The notes below the pieces were generated by a model that worked only from the letters and a program-made list of their open reading frames with translations, searched no databases and was not told where the DNA came from. From JAPUDQ01 sp049291395 (GTDB taxonomy: Bacteria; Patescibacteriota; Saccharimonadia; Saccharimonadales; Saccharimonadaceae), in assembly GCA_049291395.1 (NCBI GenBank), contig JBATPJ010000033.1, positions 1-31,825 on the forward strand: a stretch of 31,825 bases of DNA. Direction: 5' to 3'. Both the position numbers and the translations under genes were made by a program. Shown piece by piece: positions 14,711 through 22,739 of this stretch (positions are counted from its first letter, which is position 1; each line of letters starts with the position of its first letter).

Positions 14711-17032
14711 TTAACTTATTCTGTAACTAACCCGTATATTACCATCTTTTTTCTTTATCTTGGCGACAGTCACCTGCCCGACTTCTTTCACGTCTTGCAC
14801 GTGGGTTCCCCCACAGCATATGTTGAAGTTGCCCGGATACGACGTGATCTGCAGGTTTTGATATGAATCAAGGACAAACTCTGGAATGTATTTACTCAAG
14901 GAGCGGGCTTCTTCCGAGGCTACTTCCTTTGGAACTACTGGGCCACCTACCGCGATATAAGTCGCAAGTTCGGTCTCAAGAGCCGTCTTCAGTGCCTCCG
15001 ACTCATCGGCATTAAAATCGCCGCTATATTCCACAAACGTCATATCTGGATAATGAGCACCGCGGCCGGGCTTCCAATTCTTACCTGCTCTTTGCAGCGC
15101 CAAGTCAAGAAGATGGCCCGCACAGTGAAGCCGAGAATTGAGCAGCCGTCGTTCATGGCCAACCATCATATGTACACGCCCACCCGCCGTTGGCATATTA
15201 CCCTCGACGACACCTTCATGCGAGATGACGCCAGCCTTGTCTTTGCTGACCGATTCGACCGTCATCTGGCCGCCGTCCCAGCTAAGCTTACCCGTGTCGC
15301 AATTTTGTCCACCGCCACCTGGGTAGAAGCATGATCTATCAAGCTCCAGGCGTACTGTGCCCTCGCCTTCATCCAAAACGGTCGTGATGACAGCATCAGC
15401 CTCGAGCAAACCAAAATCACGTAGATATAGTTTTTCGGTTCCCTCGGTCACCGCAGAGACTGGTAATTTTGATCGGTCAATAGTGTCACGATGCTTCGCA
15501 GCATCAAATGTCAGGTCGGGGTATATCCCCTTCGTCACATCATCCACCTCGCGGCGGAGTTGTGGGAATGGGACGCCTTCGCGGGCGGTGACGCCTTCGA
15601 GAGACCAAAAGATTCGTTCTGAGAAACCAAGTCCACAGGCTGGTGGCATGCCGTACTCGAGAGCCTCGACGTAGTCGATGTCGAGCATTTGGGCTTCGTC
15701 ATCGCCAGCATCGCGCAAGCCTTGCTGCTCCATGAAGCGACCGAGCTGATCGACGGGGTCGTTGAGCTCGCTGAAGGCTTTGCACATCTCCGAGCCGCCA
15801 AATACCAAGTTAAATTGCTCCGTCAGCTTGTCGTTGCCCCGCTGCACCTTGGCGAGCGGCTGCATGAAGACCGGGATGTCGATGAGATAGGCCGGACCAG
15901 CCAGCGTCTTGCGGTAATTTTTCCAGAGTTTGTCGAGGCTACGGATACGGTTGTCGGCTTTTTCGACCTCGAGTTTGTGCGCGCGAAGTTTGGCTCTTAT
16001 ATCGTCCATGCTCGACTCGAACACGTCGATATCATACTGGTCGCGCAGGATATCTACGAAGCTAATTCGTGGCCAATGCTCGCCGTCGGCACCAAAGTTG
16101 ACCACTTGCCCATCGGCCAGTGTAAATTCACGCGTGCCCCAGGTAGCATCACAAATCGCGCGGATCATCCGCTCGGTGAGCTCCATGCCCATCTCCCAGT
16201 CGGCGTAGGCCCAGTACCATTCCATGGCGTTGTGTTCGGGCAGATGTTCCTCGGTGTAGTTTTCGTTACGAAAACGTGGGCCGATGTCAAAGACCTTTTC
16301 GAAGCCAGCGACGAGGAGTCGCTTCAGCGGCAACTCGTGTGAGATACGCAGATAAAAATCTTGATCAAGCGCGTCCATATGCGTCACAAATGGATTGGCG
16401 TCGGCACCACCGGCGGTGTTTTCGAGCACGGCGTTGTTGATCTCGATGAAACCTTCGGTCTGCAAAAATTCCCGCGTCGCTCGCCAGAACTTACTGCGGC
16501 GGATGAAGCGCTGACGAACGTCGAGATTCACATTCATATCGACATAGCGACGGCGCAGGCGGTGTTCTTTGTCGGTGAAGCCGTCTTGAGTAGTCGGCAT
16601 CGGACGCAGTGACTTGGTCAGCAAGCGAAATTCTCGCACCTGGACTGATTCTTCACCAGTTTGCGTACGCATGACGTCCCCCGTCGCCTCGACGAAGTCA
16701 CCGGGGTCGAGCAGGCCGATTTCACCGGGGAGCGACAGCTGGCTTCGGCTACGGTCGGCCGCCATCGGCGTGTCCTCGGCGCGGATAAACAGCTGGATGT
16801 GACTATCGGTCGCGTCTTTGATCACGATGAAAGCCAGCTTGCCAAACTTGCGAATCGAAGTGATCCGCCCCACGATCGACACCGTCTGGCCCTCGAGCTC
16901 GCCAAACCGCTGGTGAACCGCCTCGATATCATGCGTCCGATGAGCATCAGCCGGATAAGCATTGATGCCCAGGGCTTTCAAATCCTCAAGTTTCCGCAGG
17001 CGCTCCTCGCGCAATTCTTTCAATGTCGCCAT
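14711..17032 (-). CDS. lysS: Lysyl-tRNA synthetase (class II) fused to an AlaX-type editing domain
   Basis: The 773-aa protein first contains a complete class II LysRS (about 1-510): the OB-fold anticodon domain (VSIVGRITSIRKFGKLAFIV), the AGGADANPFVTHMDALDQDF segment, motif 2 (DIGPRFRNENYTEEHLPEHN) and motif 3 (GMPPACGLGFSERIFWSL). From about 532 to the end it carries an alanyl-tRNA synthetase-like editing domain: PGGGGQNCDTGKL, the zinc motif HCAGH (636-640), CCGGTH with Cys740 and His744, and EVGQVTVAKIKKKDGNIRV. All four metal ligands are present, so it should be an active deacylase. One uninterrupted frame encodes both. Normal LysRS is about 500 aa. The start follows a TATACT box at 11 bases. 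Confidence 0.93.
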   Translation of the reverse strand: MATLKELREERLRKLEDLKALGINAYPADAHRTHDIEAVHQRFGELEGQTVSIVGRITSIRKFGKLAFIVIKDATDSHIQLFIRAEDTPMAADRSRSQLSLPGEIGLLDPGDFVEATGDVMRTQTGEESVQVREFRLLTKSLRPMPTTQDGFTDKEHRLRRRYVDMNVNLDVRQRFIRRSKFWRATREFLQTEGFIEINNAVLENTAGGADANPFVTHMDALDQDFYLRISHELPLKRLLVAGFEKVFDIGPRFRNENYTEEHLPEHNAMEWYWAYADWEMGMELTERMIRAICDATWGTREFTLADGQVVNFGADGEHWPRISFVDILRDQYDIDVFESSMDDIRAKLRAHKLEVEKADNRIRSLDKLWKNYRKTLAGPAYLIDIPVFMQPLAKVQRGNDKLTEQFNLVFGGSEMCKAFSELNDPVDQLGRFMEQQGLRDAGDDEAQMLDIDYVEALEYGMPPACGLGFSERIFWSLEGVTAREGVPFPQLRREVDDVTKGIYPDLTFDAAKHRDTIDRSKLPVSAVTEGTEKLYLRDFGLLEADAVITTVLDEGEGTVRLELDRSCFYPGGGGQNCDTGKLSWDGGQMTVESVSKDKAGVISHEGVVEGNMPTAGGRVHMMVGHERRLLNSRLHCAGHLLDLALQRAGKNWKPGRGAHYPDMTFVEYSGDFNADESEALKTALETELATYIAVGGPVVPKEVASEEARSLSKYIPEFVLDSYQNLQITSYPGNFNICCGGTHVQDVKEVGQVTVAKIKKKDGNIRVSYRIS

Positions 17033-17043
17033 AATTACTCTCT

Positions 17044-17049
17044 AGTATA
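17044..17049 (-). promoter_or_regulatory. lysS -10 element
   Basis: TATACT on the minus strand ends 11 bases before the lysS ATG. A GGGACA possible -35 lies 18 bases upstream, inside the terminator hairpin of the preceding gene. Confidence 0.45.
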
Positions 17050-17083
17050 TCAAAACAGGGACGTAATTGTCCCCTGTTTTGAT
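17049..17083 (-). terminator. Hairpin terminator upstream of lysS
   Basis: A 12-bp perfect stem (17049-17060 with 17072-17083), extendable by two pairs past a one-base bulge, has a TTTT tract in its descending arm on the minus strand. It would end transcripts of the peptidoglycan-binding gene. The lysS -10 box begins where the stem ends. Confidence 0.65.
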
Positions 17084-17105
17084 AGGATCTATTTCCTGGG
17101 TCTAA

Positions 17106-17501
17106 TTAGAAGTATATGCAGTGACCCATATTAGGGGTTACGACAAAATCCCAATATGCATAACGATTGAAGGCGTCCCATGTCTGAGGACCAGTTATGC
17201 CATCGACGCGTATATCCGAAGCTCCAAAATTAGCATTGAAGACATTGTAGTCGGCCTGGAAGGCAGTGATAGCACCCTTTGTCAGTGGTCCGTATCGGCC
17301 ATCGACTACAAGCGCTCGACCCGGGCATGCCCATTGATTTACTTTCTGTTGAGCAACTTTAACACATGTAGAGTTTGTGGTGCCCGTATTTAGATTGGTA
17401 CCATCACACGATGCGGCAGATGCATTCGACGAACCTTGCATGACAAAAACACTCGCCAGCACTGCGATGCCAAATGTTGCAACTAAACCAATTCTTTTCA
17501 T
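17106..17501 (-). CDS. Small secreted peptidoglycan-binding-like protein
   Basis: The 131-aa product has a signal peptide (MKRIGLVATFGIAVLASVFV, cleavage after ASA) and one PG_binding_1-like module (KVNQWACPGRALVVDGRYGP, LTKGAITAFQADYNV, RVDGITGPQTWDAF). The two xVDGxxGPxT turns are the family repeat. Four cysteines in the mature part suggest two disulfides. No catalytic domain is attached, so it could coat the cell's own wall or bind a host wall. A GAGGAGGGAG ribosome-binding site precedes the ATG and an extended -10 (TGGTAGGAT, 17543-17551) lies about 40 bases upstream. A terminator follows; it is a single-gene unit. Confidence 0.85.
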   Translation of the reverse strand: MKRIGLVATFGIAVLASVFVMQGSSNASAASCDGTNLNTGTTNSTCVKVAQQKVNQWACPGRALVVDGRYGPLTKGAITAFQADYNVFNANFGASDIRVDGITGPQTWDAFNRYAYWDFVVTPNMGHCIYF

Positions 17502-17542
17502 AACACTCCCTCCTCGAAAGCATTCCGTTTAATGTCAAATCT

Positions 17543-17551
17543 ATCCTACCA
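17543..17551 (-). promoter_or_regulatory. Extended -10 promoter of the secreted peptidoglycan-binding gene
   Basis: TGGTAGGAT on the minus strand, about 42 bases before the ATG, between greA and this gene. No -35 match, as expected for extended -10 promoters. Confidence 0.4.
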
Positions 17552-17569
17552 CACTCTGCGCCAGAAGGA

Positions 17570-18022
17570 CTATTTCACTTCTTTGACGTGATACGTGATC
17601 TCGCCTTTTGGCGTGGTGATCGTGACAGCGTCGCCTTCTTTTTTACCCATCAGGGCGCTGCCGATTGGTGATTCGTTGCTGATCTTGCCTTCCAGTGGGT
17701 CAGCTTCGACCGGTCCGACGATGCGGTAGGTCACTTCAGAGCCGTTTTTGAGCACAACGGTGCTACCAACGCGAATGGTGCTGCTTTTGGTCGGCTTGAT
17801 GATATCGGCGTTTTGCAGGATGTCTTCGATCTCGCTGACGCGACTCTCGACCAGTCCCTGCTCTTCGCGGGCGCTGTCGTACTCGGAGTTCTCACTGAGG
17901 TCTCCGTAGTCACGAGCGTTGGCAATCTTCTCAGCGATAAGGCTTCGTCGGCCTTTGAGTTCTTCGAGTTCGTTTTCGAGCTCTAGTTTGCCTTCTTGAG
18001 TGATATGATATGTCTTTTTCAT
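17570..18022 (-). CDS. greA: Transcription elongation factor GreA
   Basis: GreA enters the RNA polymerase secondary channel and stimulates cleavage of backtracked RNA. The 150-aa product has the N-terminal coiled coil with the acidic tip (ANARDYGDLSENSEYDSARE, containing the two tip acidic residues) and the C-terminal FKBP-like domain (RVGSTVVLKNGSEVTYRIVG, then ISNESPIGSALMGKKEGD). Length and motifs are standard. The gene follows proS on the same strand after a hairpin. Its upstream binding site is weak (AAGAGAAA). Confidence 0.97.
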   Translation of the reverse strand: MKKTYHITQEGKLELENELEELKGRRSLIAEKIANARDYGDLSENSEYDSAREEQGLVESRVSEIEDILQNADIIKPTKSSTIRVGSTVVLKNGSEVTYRIVGPVEADPLEGKISNESPIGSALMGKKEGDAVTITTPKGEITYHVKEVK

Positions 18023-18061
18023 AATAATTTCTCTTACTTTCTCTACTATTTACCTGACAAA

Positions 18062-18084
18062 CGGCGCGCTATGGTAGCGTGCCG
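18062..18084 (-). terminator. Hairpin between proS and greA
   Basis: A 10-bp stem (18062-18071 with 18075-18084, one G-T pair) with a three-base loop. On the minus strand it is followed by TTTGT, a weak U-tract. It may terminate proS or attenuate greA. Confidence 0.45.
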
Positions 18085-18129
18085 CACATACAAGCTGGTT
18101 GACTGGAATGCCCCTCACTCAAACAGTGG

Positions 18130-19362
18130 TCATAGCATAGCAAATAGCTGTTCGTGGGTCAATATCTGCGCATCGGTTTCGGTGCGCTTCTTGTACTCGT
18201 ATACCTGTTCTTTGATGTGTTTTTCACTCACCACGACGCGGTGCGGGATACCGATGAGATCGGCGTCAGCAAACTTCGCCCCAGCTCGTTCATCGCGGTC
18301 ATCCCAGAGCACCTCGATACCTTTGGCATGGAGCTCGTCGTAAAGCGCCTGCGCTTCACCCGCGACGTCACCGATCGACACCATATGCACCCGAAATGGC
18401 GCGACAGCTTCTGGCCAGACAAGGCCACGATCATCAGCAAACTTCTCGACAATCACTCCCATAGCGCGGGTGATACCGATACCGTATGAGCCGAGATATA
18501 TCGACTGGCGTTTGCCGTCTCGATCAGTGTAGTACAGTCCCATTTCGTCAGTTTTTTGCGTGCCGAAGTTGAAGATGTTGCCGCTTTCGGCGGTCTTGAC
18601 TGGTTCCAGCTCCTCGCGGCTGATGCCGAGTTCTTTGACTGCGTCATCGAGCACTTCTTCATTGACGGCGATATTTTTGCCGCGGTGCAGATAGATGATG
18701 TCCTCGCCAGCGTCACAGATCGTCTGAAATTCATGGCTGAACTTAGTAAATGCCCCGCCGCTCGCGAACGTCACGTAGGTGTCATCGCCGATGCCAAGCC
18801 GCTTGAAGACTTGCATGTAGGCATCGATCGAACGGTTGTAATACGCCTCGAGGTCTTCTTTGGTGGCATGGAAGCTATACATATCCTTCATGACAAATTC
18901 ACGGCCACGCATGATGCCGCTTTTGGCGCGTAGTTCGTTGCGCATCTTGGTCTGGAATTGATACAGGCTAACCGGCAGATCTTTGTAGCTCTTGATGTAT
19001 TGCTGCATCATTTCAACGATCGGCTCTTCGTGGCTCCAACCGAATCCAACCTCAGTGCCATCTTGCAGAGCTGATTTGAACCATACATCAACAGTCTTCT
19101 CATCCCAACGGCCGGTCTTCTCCCAGACATCACGTCGTTGCAAACTCGTCATGACCAGCTCTTTACTATCGATGGCGTCCATTTCTTCACGAATAATCTG
19201 TTTGATCTTGTCGATGACGCGGATGCCCAGCGGCAGATACGCATACACACCGGCCATTTCTTTATAAACAAACCCAGCACGGATCAATAATTGGGCGTTT
19301 TTGGCGACTTCATCGGCTGGCGCCTCGCGCAGCGTCTTCGTGAATAATTGCGACATCTTCAT
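18130..19362 (-). CDS. proS: Prolyl-tRNA synthetase, form without the INS editing domain
   Basis: This class II synthetase charges tRNA-Pro. The 410-aa product has motif 1 (MAGVYAYLPLGIRVIDKI), motif 2 (KMRNELRAKSGIMRGREFVM), motif 3 (GSYGIGITRAMGVIVEKFAD) and a C-terminal anticodon-binding domain (VLWDDRDERAGAKFADADLIG). Between motifs 2 and 3 only a short segment replaces the roughly 180-aa INS domain found in E. coli-type ProRS, so the enzyme cannot clear Ala-tRNA-Pro itself. This compact form is known from alphaproteobacteria and mitochondria. The start could be the first or second Met (19362 or 19356). It is the last gene of the uppS-rseP cluster. Confidence 0.95.
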   Translation of the reverse strand: MKMSQLFTKTLREAPADEVAKNAQLLIRAGFVYKEMAGVYAYLPLGIRVIDKIKQIIREEMDAIDSKELVMTSLQRRDVWEKTGRWDEKTVDVWFKSALQDGTEVGFGWSHEEPIVEMMQQYIKSYKDLPVSLYQFQTKMRNELRAKSGIMRGREFVMKDMYSFHATKEDLEAYYNRSIDAYMQVFKRLGIGDDTYVTFASGGAFTKFSHEFQTICDAGEDIIYLHRGKNIAVNEEVLDDAVKELGISREELEPVKTAESGNIFNFGTQKTDEMGLYYTDRDGKRQSIYLGSYGIGITRAMGVIVEKFADDRGLVWPEAVAPFRVHMVSIGDVAGEAQALYDELHAKGIEVLWDDRDERAGAKFADADLIGIPHRVVVSEKHIKEQVYEYKKRTETDAQILTHEQLFAML

Positions 19363-19381
19363 ATAGAACTATCCTACCCTG

Positions 19382-20170
19382 TTATGCCCCGTCGAGCAAC
19401 AGCAATAGCCAGGCTGGCGCCCAAAATATCAGATAGTACGCGATCGAATTTTTCAGCATATGGAGCCAGATCCCCGCCCAGATCGAGCCAGTTCGTTCGC
19501 GCAGATAACACGCCACCATACTGAGGACGAAGACTTCGACACCGACATTCCACTGGCCGTGCACATAACCGAAGAGTACGCTCGTGATCAGCGCGCCCAG
19601 CCACCACGGCATGAAACGACGCAAACTTCCCTGCAAATAGCCGCGAAATATGATCTCCTCCACGATCGGCGCAACGATAACGATCGTGAGAAACGCGTAC
19701 AATTTATCCAGCAGCGTTCCGCTCGCTTCGAAACCGATTTGCTGCGCCTGCTGGCTGTCAAACTGCGGCACGAGCCAGGCTATGGCATAGAGAATCACGA
19801 CAATAACCATATAGTACCCAGCCCAGCCAAGTATTGCTTTTGGAAGATCTGCTATCACTGGCCGTCGCTGGAAGCCGAGCAGCTCTCGGAGTTGACGACG
19901 GTTCATGCCGCGTAGTACATATGGCTCGATGAGCATTATCGCCAGCCCGACAAGATACGTCAGGGTACTCGCAATGACGACAAGTAGCGACATGTCGACA
20001 TGCCGCACGTTGATCCCCGTCTGTTCAAACAAACCAGCGAGAAAGAAACTCACGACGCTTGAACTCAGGACAAATACCGACACATATGCCCACGCTGGCA
20101 AAGCAATCGCTGCCACAACGCGACCGATACGGGCACGAAGACGCCGTTTATTTGAAGAGTTTTGTGACAT
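19382..20170 (-). CDS. CPBP (CAAX/Abi) family intramembrane metalloprotease
   Basis: The 262-aa product has about seven membrane helices and the CPBP active-site set: Glu171-Glu172 with Arg176 (EEIIFRGYLQ), His204 (FGYVHGQ) and His237/Asn241 (WLHMLKNS). Family members include Rce1-type proteases and bacteriocin-immunity or regulatory proteins; the substrate here is unknown. Its start lies inside the rseP gene (23-base overlap), so it is translationally coupled to another intramembrane protease. proS follows after 19 bases. Confidence 0.9.
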   Translation of the reverse strand: MSQNSSNKRRLRARIGRVVAAIALPAWAYVSVFVLSSSVVSFFLAGLFEQTGINVRHVDMSLLVVIASTLTYLVGLAIMLIEPYVLRGMNRRQLRELLGFQRRPVIADLPKAILGWAGYYMVIVVILYAIAWLVPQFDSQQAQQIGFEASGTLLDKLYAFLTIVIVAPIVEEIIFRGYLQGSLRRFMPWWLGALITSVLFGYVHGQWNVGVEVFVLSMVACYLRERTGSIWAGIWLHMLKNSIAYYLIFWAPAWLLLLLDGA

Positions 20171-21377
20171 CAGCGACGGTGATTAAGACAACCAGCCCCA
20201 TAATAATCATCATACCTACCCCGACGACACGCTCCTCAACCTCTTGAGTTAGTGGTTTGCGAAGCAGTTTGTAGATTGCCATCAAGTACCATCGGCCACC
20301 GTCGAGGGCTGGGATCGGCAAGATATTCATGACGGCAAGCGTCAGCGACAAGACACCGGAGATAAGCAGGATCGGGACGATACCGGCGCTCACCGCACCC
20401 GGCAGGAGATTGAAGAGGATGCCAACTGGCCCTGCGACACTCTTGCCCGTCTCGCCGATCTGCTCAGATGCTCTGGCGCGCTCTGCGCCATCGGTGTTGA
20501 TCAGTCCCGCCACGCCCGAGCTAAACTTCATCACGAGGTCTCCGAGTCCTTTGAGCGTTTCCCAGCTAAGCTGCGCTGTCAGCCCGACACCAGCGATCGG
20601 TGCCGACCATGTCGCATGATAGGTCGTCAATTTATCTTGGGTGAAGGCGACACCGATGGCGCCTTTGCCGTCGCTGGCTTCGTCTTTGCTCCGCGTGGTG
20701 ACGATCGTCTCCGATGCGTGGCCATCCCGTGTGTATTTGACCGTGAAGGCCGTTGCTGGGTTGGCTTTAGTGAGAGCAATGATCTCACTGACGTCCGATG
20801 AATGCGTCACTGGGCAGTATCCTTCGACTCCCGGCGCTGGACAATTCTTCGAAACAGCGACATCGTTGATGATATCACCTTGCTTGAGGCCTGCTTTTTC
20901 GGCCGGCAAGCCCGCTACTACCTTGTCAACCACTATCGTTCCTTTGTCGACACGGGTGTCACTCGCGACATATACCTGGTTTTCGACTACCTTTGGCATA
21001 CCGATCCACATCAAGATCGTGAAAAACACGATCGCACTCAGCCAGTTCATCGCGACACCAGCAAAGATGATCTTAGTCTTGCTCCAGAAACTCGCCGCGC
21101 CGAAACTACCCGGCTGCGTATCCGCCGAGTTCTCGCCTTTCATACTGACGAAGCCGCCGATCGGTAGCCAGTTGAGGCTGTAAACGACGTTCTCACCGAG
21201 AAAACTCCTCTTCACAGTCCATTTTCTCGCTGCCGGCGGGAACCCGATGCCGAACTCTTCGATCTTCACACCGTTGCGCCGGGCGACGATGGCATGACCG
21301 AGCTCATGCACGACGACGAGAAATACCAGTATGAAAAGCCCTGCGATGACCGACAAGATAAATACGATATTGATCAC
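20148..21377 (-). CDS. rseP: Site-2 intramembrane zinc metalloprotease (RseP/RasP family)
   Basis: The 409-aa product has HELGH (24-28) in the first membrane helix, a following VKIEEFGIGFPP and GGFVSMKGE, one PDZ domain (about 125-240, VVAGLPAEKAGLKQGD), and a C-terminal NILPIPALDGGRW motif giving the third zinc ligand. S2P proteases cut anti-sigma factors and leftover signal peptides inside the membrane. The PDZ carries an insertion with two cysteines (NCPAPGVEGYCPV), perhaps a disulfide. In most bacteria cdsA and dxr stand between uppS and rseP; here rseP starts 3 bases after uppS. Confidence 0.95.
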   Translation of the reverse strand: MINIVFILSVIAGLFILVFLVVVHELGHAIVARRNGVKIEEFGIGFPPAARKWTVKRSFLGENVVYSLNWLPIGGFVSMKGENSADTQPGSFGAASFWSKTKIIFAGVAMNWLSAIVFFTILMWIGMPKVVENQVYVASDTRVDKGTIVVDKVVAGLPAEKAGLKQGDIINDVAVSKNCPAPGVEGYCPVTHSSDVSEIIALTKANPATAFTVKYTRDGHASETIVTTRSKDEASDGKGAIGVAFTQDKLTTYHATWSAPIAGVGLTAQLSWETLKGLGDLVMKFSSGVAGLINTDGAERARASEQIGETGKSVAGPVGILFNLLPGAVSAGIVPILLISGVLSLTLAVMNILPIPALDGGRWYLMAIYKLLRKPLTQEVEERVVGVGMMIIMGLVVLITVADVTKLFK

Positions 21378-21380
21378 TCC

Positions 21381-22142
21381 CTACCCTCCGTGCCGACGAT
21401 TGCGGCGGTTATATTCTTCTAGTATATCAGCAACGTCCGTCGGGCGCATGTCGGGCCAAAATTTGTCGAGGAAGATAAATTCGCTATACGCCGAGCGCCA
21501 CAGCATAAAATTACTCAGTCGCTGCTCACCACTGGTCCGAACGATCAGATCGCAGGCTGGAATATCCGGATGATCGAGATATTTCTCGAACTGAGCTGCG
21601 TCGATATCTCGTGGATCGATATCTGCCGCCGCGATGCGGCGAGTCGCTCTGACGATCTCATCCTGACCGCCGTAGTTGAAACACATCGCGAGTGTCGCCC
21701 GTTTGCCTTCGGCCGAAACTGATTCAGCCTCCTCAATCATCTCCACGATATCGGCCGGTAGCTTATCACGGCTACCGAGGACCACCAAGTGAAAACCTTT
21801 TTTCTGCAGCTCCTTGATATCTGTTTTGAACAGCCGTCGAATCAGCTTGAACACGCCCCGGATCTCTTCCTCGGCGCGGTTCCAGTTCTCAGTCGACCAT
21901 GTGTAAAACGAGATATACTTCACGCCAGCGTCGGCCGTCGCTTCGATGACATCTTTGAGCGCCTCATATCCCGCAAGGTGTCCTTCATACGTCGGCAGAC
22001 CGTGCTTTTTCGCCCAGCGACGATTGCCATCGAGGATGAAACCGATGTGAGTAGGCACCTGCGCGCTTGAGTTCTTAGAGCTTAGATCTTGGTTCTTAGA
22101 GAACGTATCAGAGCGGTCAGCATTTTCGCTATCGTTTTGCAT
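21381..22142 (-). CDS. uppS: Isoprenyl transferase (undecaprenyl diphosphate synthase family)
   Basis: The enzyme adds isopentenyl units in cis to make the lipid carrier for cell-wall building. The 253-aa product carries GFILDGNRRWAKKHG (catalytic Asp), YISFYTWSTENWNR, and the C-terminal DLIVRTSGEQRLSNFMLWRS with SEFIFLDKFWPD. About 28 poorly structured residues precede the domain, longer than usual. It is the second gene after frr in the conserved cluster (19-base gap). Confidence 0.96.
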   Translation of the reverse strand: MQNDSENADRSDTFSKNQDLSSKNSSAQVPTHIGFILDGNRRWAKKHGLPTYEGHLAGYEALKDVIEATADAGVKYISFYTWSTENWNRAEEEIRGVFKLIRRLFKTDIKELQKKGFHLVVLGSRDKLPADIVEMIEEAESVSAEGKRATLAMCFNYGGQDEIVRATRRIAAADIDPRDIDAAQFEKYLDHPDIPACDLIVRTSGEQRLSNFMLWRSAYSEFIFLDKFWPDMRPTDVADILEEYNRRNRRHGG

Positions 22143-22161
22143 TAATAGATCTAGGTTATGA

Positions 22162-22713
22162 CTAAAGCGTCATAACCTCCTTTTCCTTCGCGCGGTACAG
22201 CTCGTCGATCTTAGCCTGAAAATCGCGCATATCGTCATCGATGCCTTTTTCGATCTGTTTGACATCGTCTTCGCTCAGTTCTTTGGCGTCTTTCATGCGC
22301 TTGGCATCCTTCAGCGCGTCCTGGCGAATGGTGCGCATCGCGATGCGGCAATCTTCGACTTTTTCACCGAGGCTTTTGACCATCTCACGGCGTCGCTCTT
22401 CGGTCAATGGCGGGATCGGCACGCGGATCAGTCGGCCATCATCTGAGGGGTTGAAGCCGAGATCACCCGTCCGGATCGCGTTCGTGATAGCTTTGATATT
22501 GCTCGGGTCAAACGGGCTGATCTGAAGTAGCTGCGGCTCTGGCGACGTGACATTGGCCACTTGGTTGAGCGGCATCTTGGCGCCATACGCCTCGACCATC
22601 ACTGAGCTGAGCATATCAGGGTGTGCCCGACCGGTCCGGACCTTGCCGAGGTCACTCTCAAAATGCTCCAGCGCAGCGTTCATTTTCGTCTCATATATCT
22701 TCGTGTCAAACAT
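22162..22713 (-). CDS. frr: Ribosome recycling factor
   Basis: RRF splits the post-termination ribosome together with EF-G. The 183-aa product has the expected length and motifs: KVRTGRAHPDMLSSV, then VPIPPLTEERRREMVK and the long C-terminal helices. The ATG at 22713 (MFDTKIYETKM) has an AAGGAG site; the frame stays open to 22791, but those codons run into the inverted repeat and are not used. A TATACT box (22733-22738) supplies a promoter, so frr heads the frr-uppS-rseP-CPBP-proS operon. pyrH, normally just upstream, is absent. Confidence 0.96.
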   Translation of the reverse strand: MFDTKIYETKMNAALEHFESDLGKVRTGRAHPDMLSSVMVEAYGAKMPLNQVANVTSPEPQLLQISPFDPSNIKAITNAIRTGDLGFNPSDDGRLIRVPIPPLTEERRREMVKSLGEKVEDCRIAMRTIRQDALKDAKRMKDAKELSEDDVKQIEKGIDDDMRDFQAKIDELYRAKEKEVMTL

Positions 22714-22732
22714 AGTTCTCCTTTGTAAAACC

Positions 22733-22738
22733 AGTATA
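22733..22738 (-). promoter_or_regulatory. frr operon -10 element
   Basis: TATACT on the minus strand, 19 bases before the ATG, leaves a leader of about 13 bases with AAGGAG. It abuts the outer end of the 130-bp inverted-repeat element. Confidence 0.5.
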
Positions 22739-22739
22739 G

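Noticed and set aside
15689..16342. 217-aa plus-strand open frame
   Set aside because: It lies fully antisense to lysS, whose codon bias keeps opposite frames open; no ribosome-binding site or family features.
20641..21183. 180-aa plus-strand open frame opposite rseP
   Set aside because: It is antisense to a clear S2P protease.
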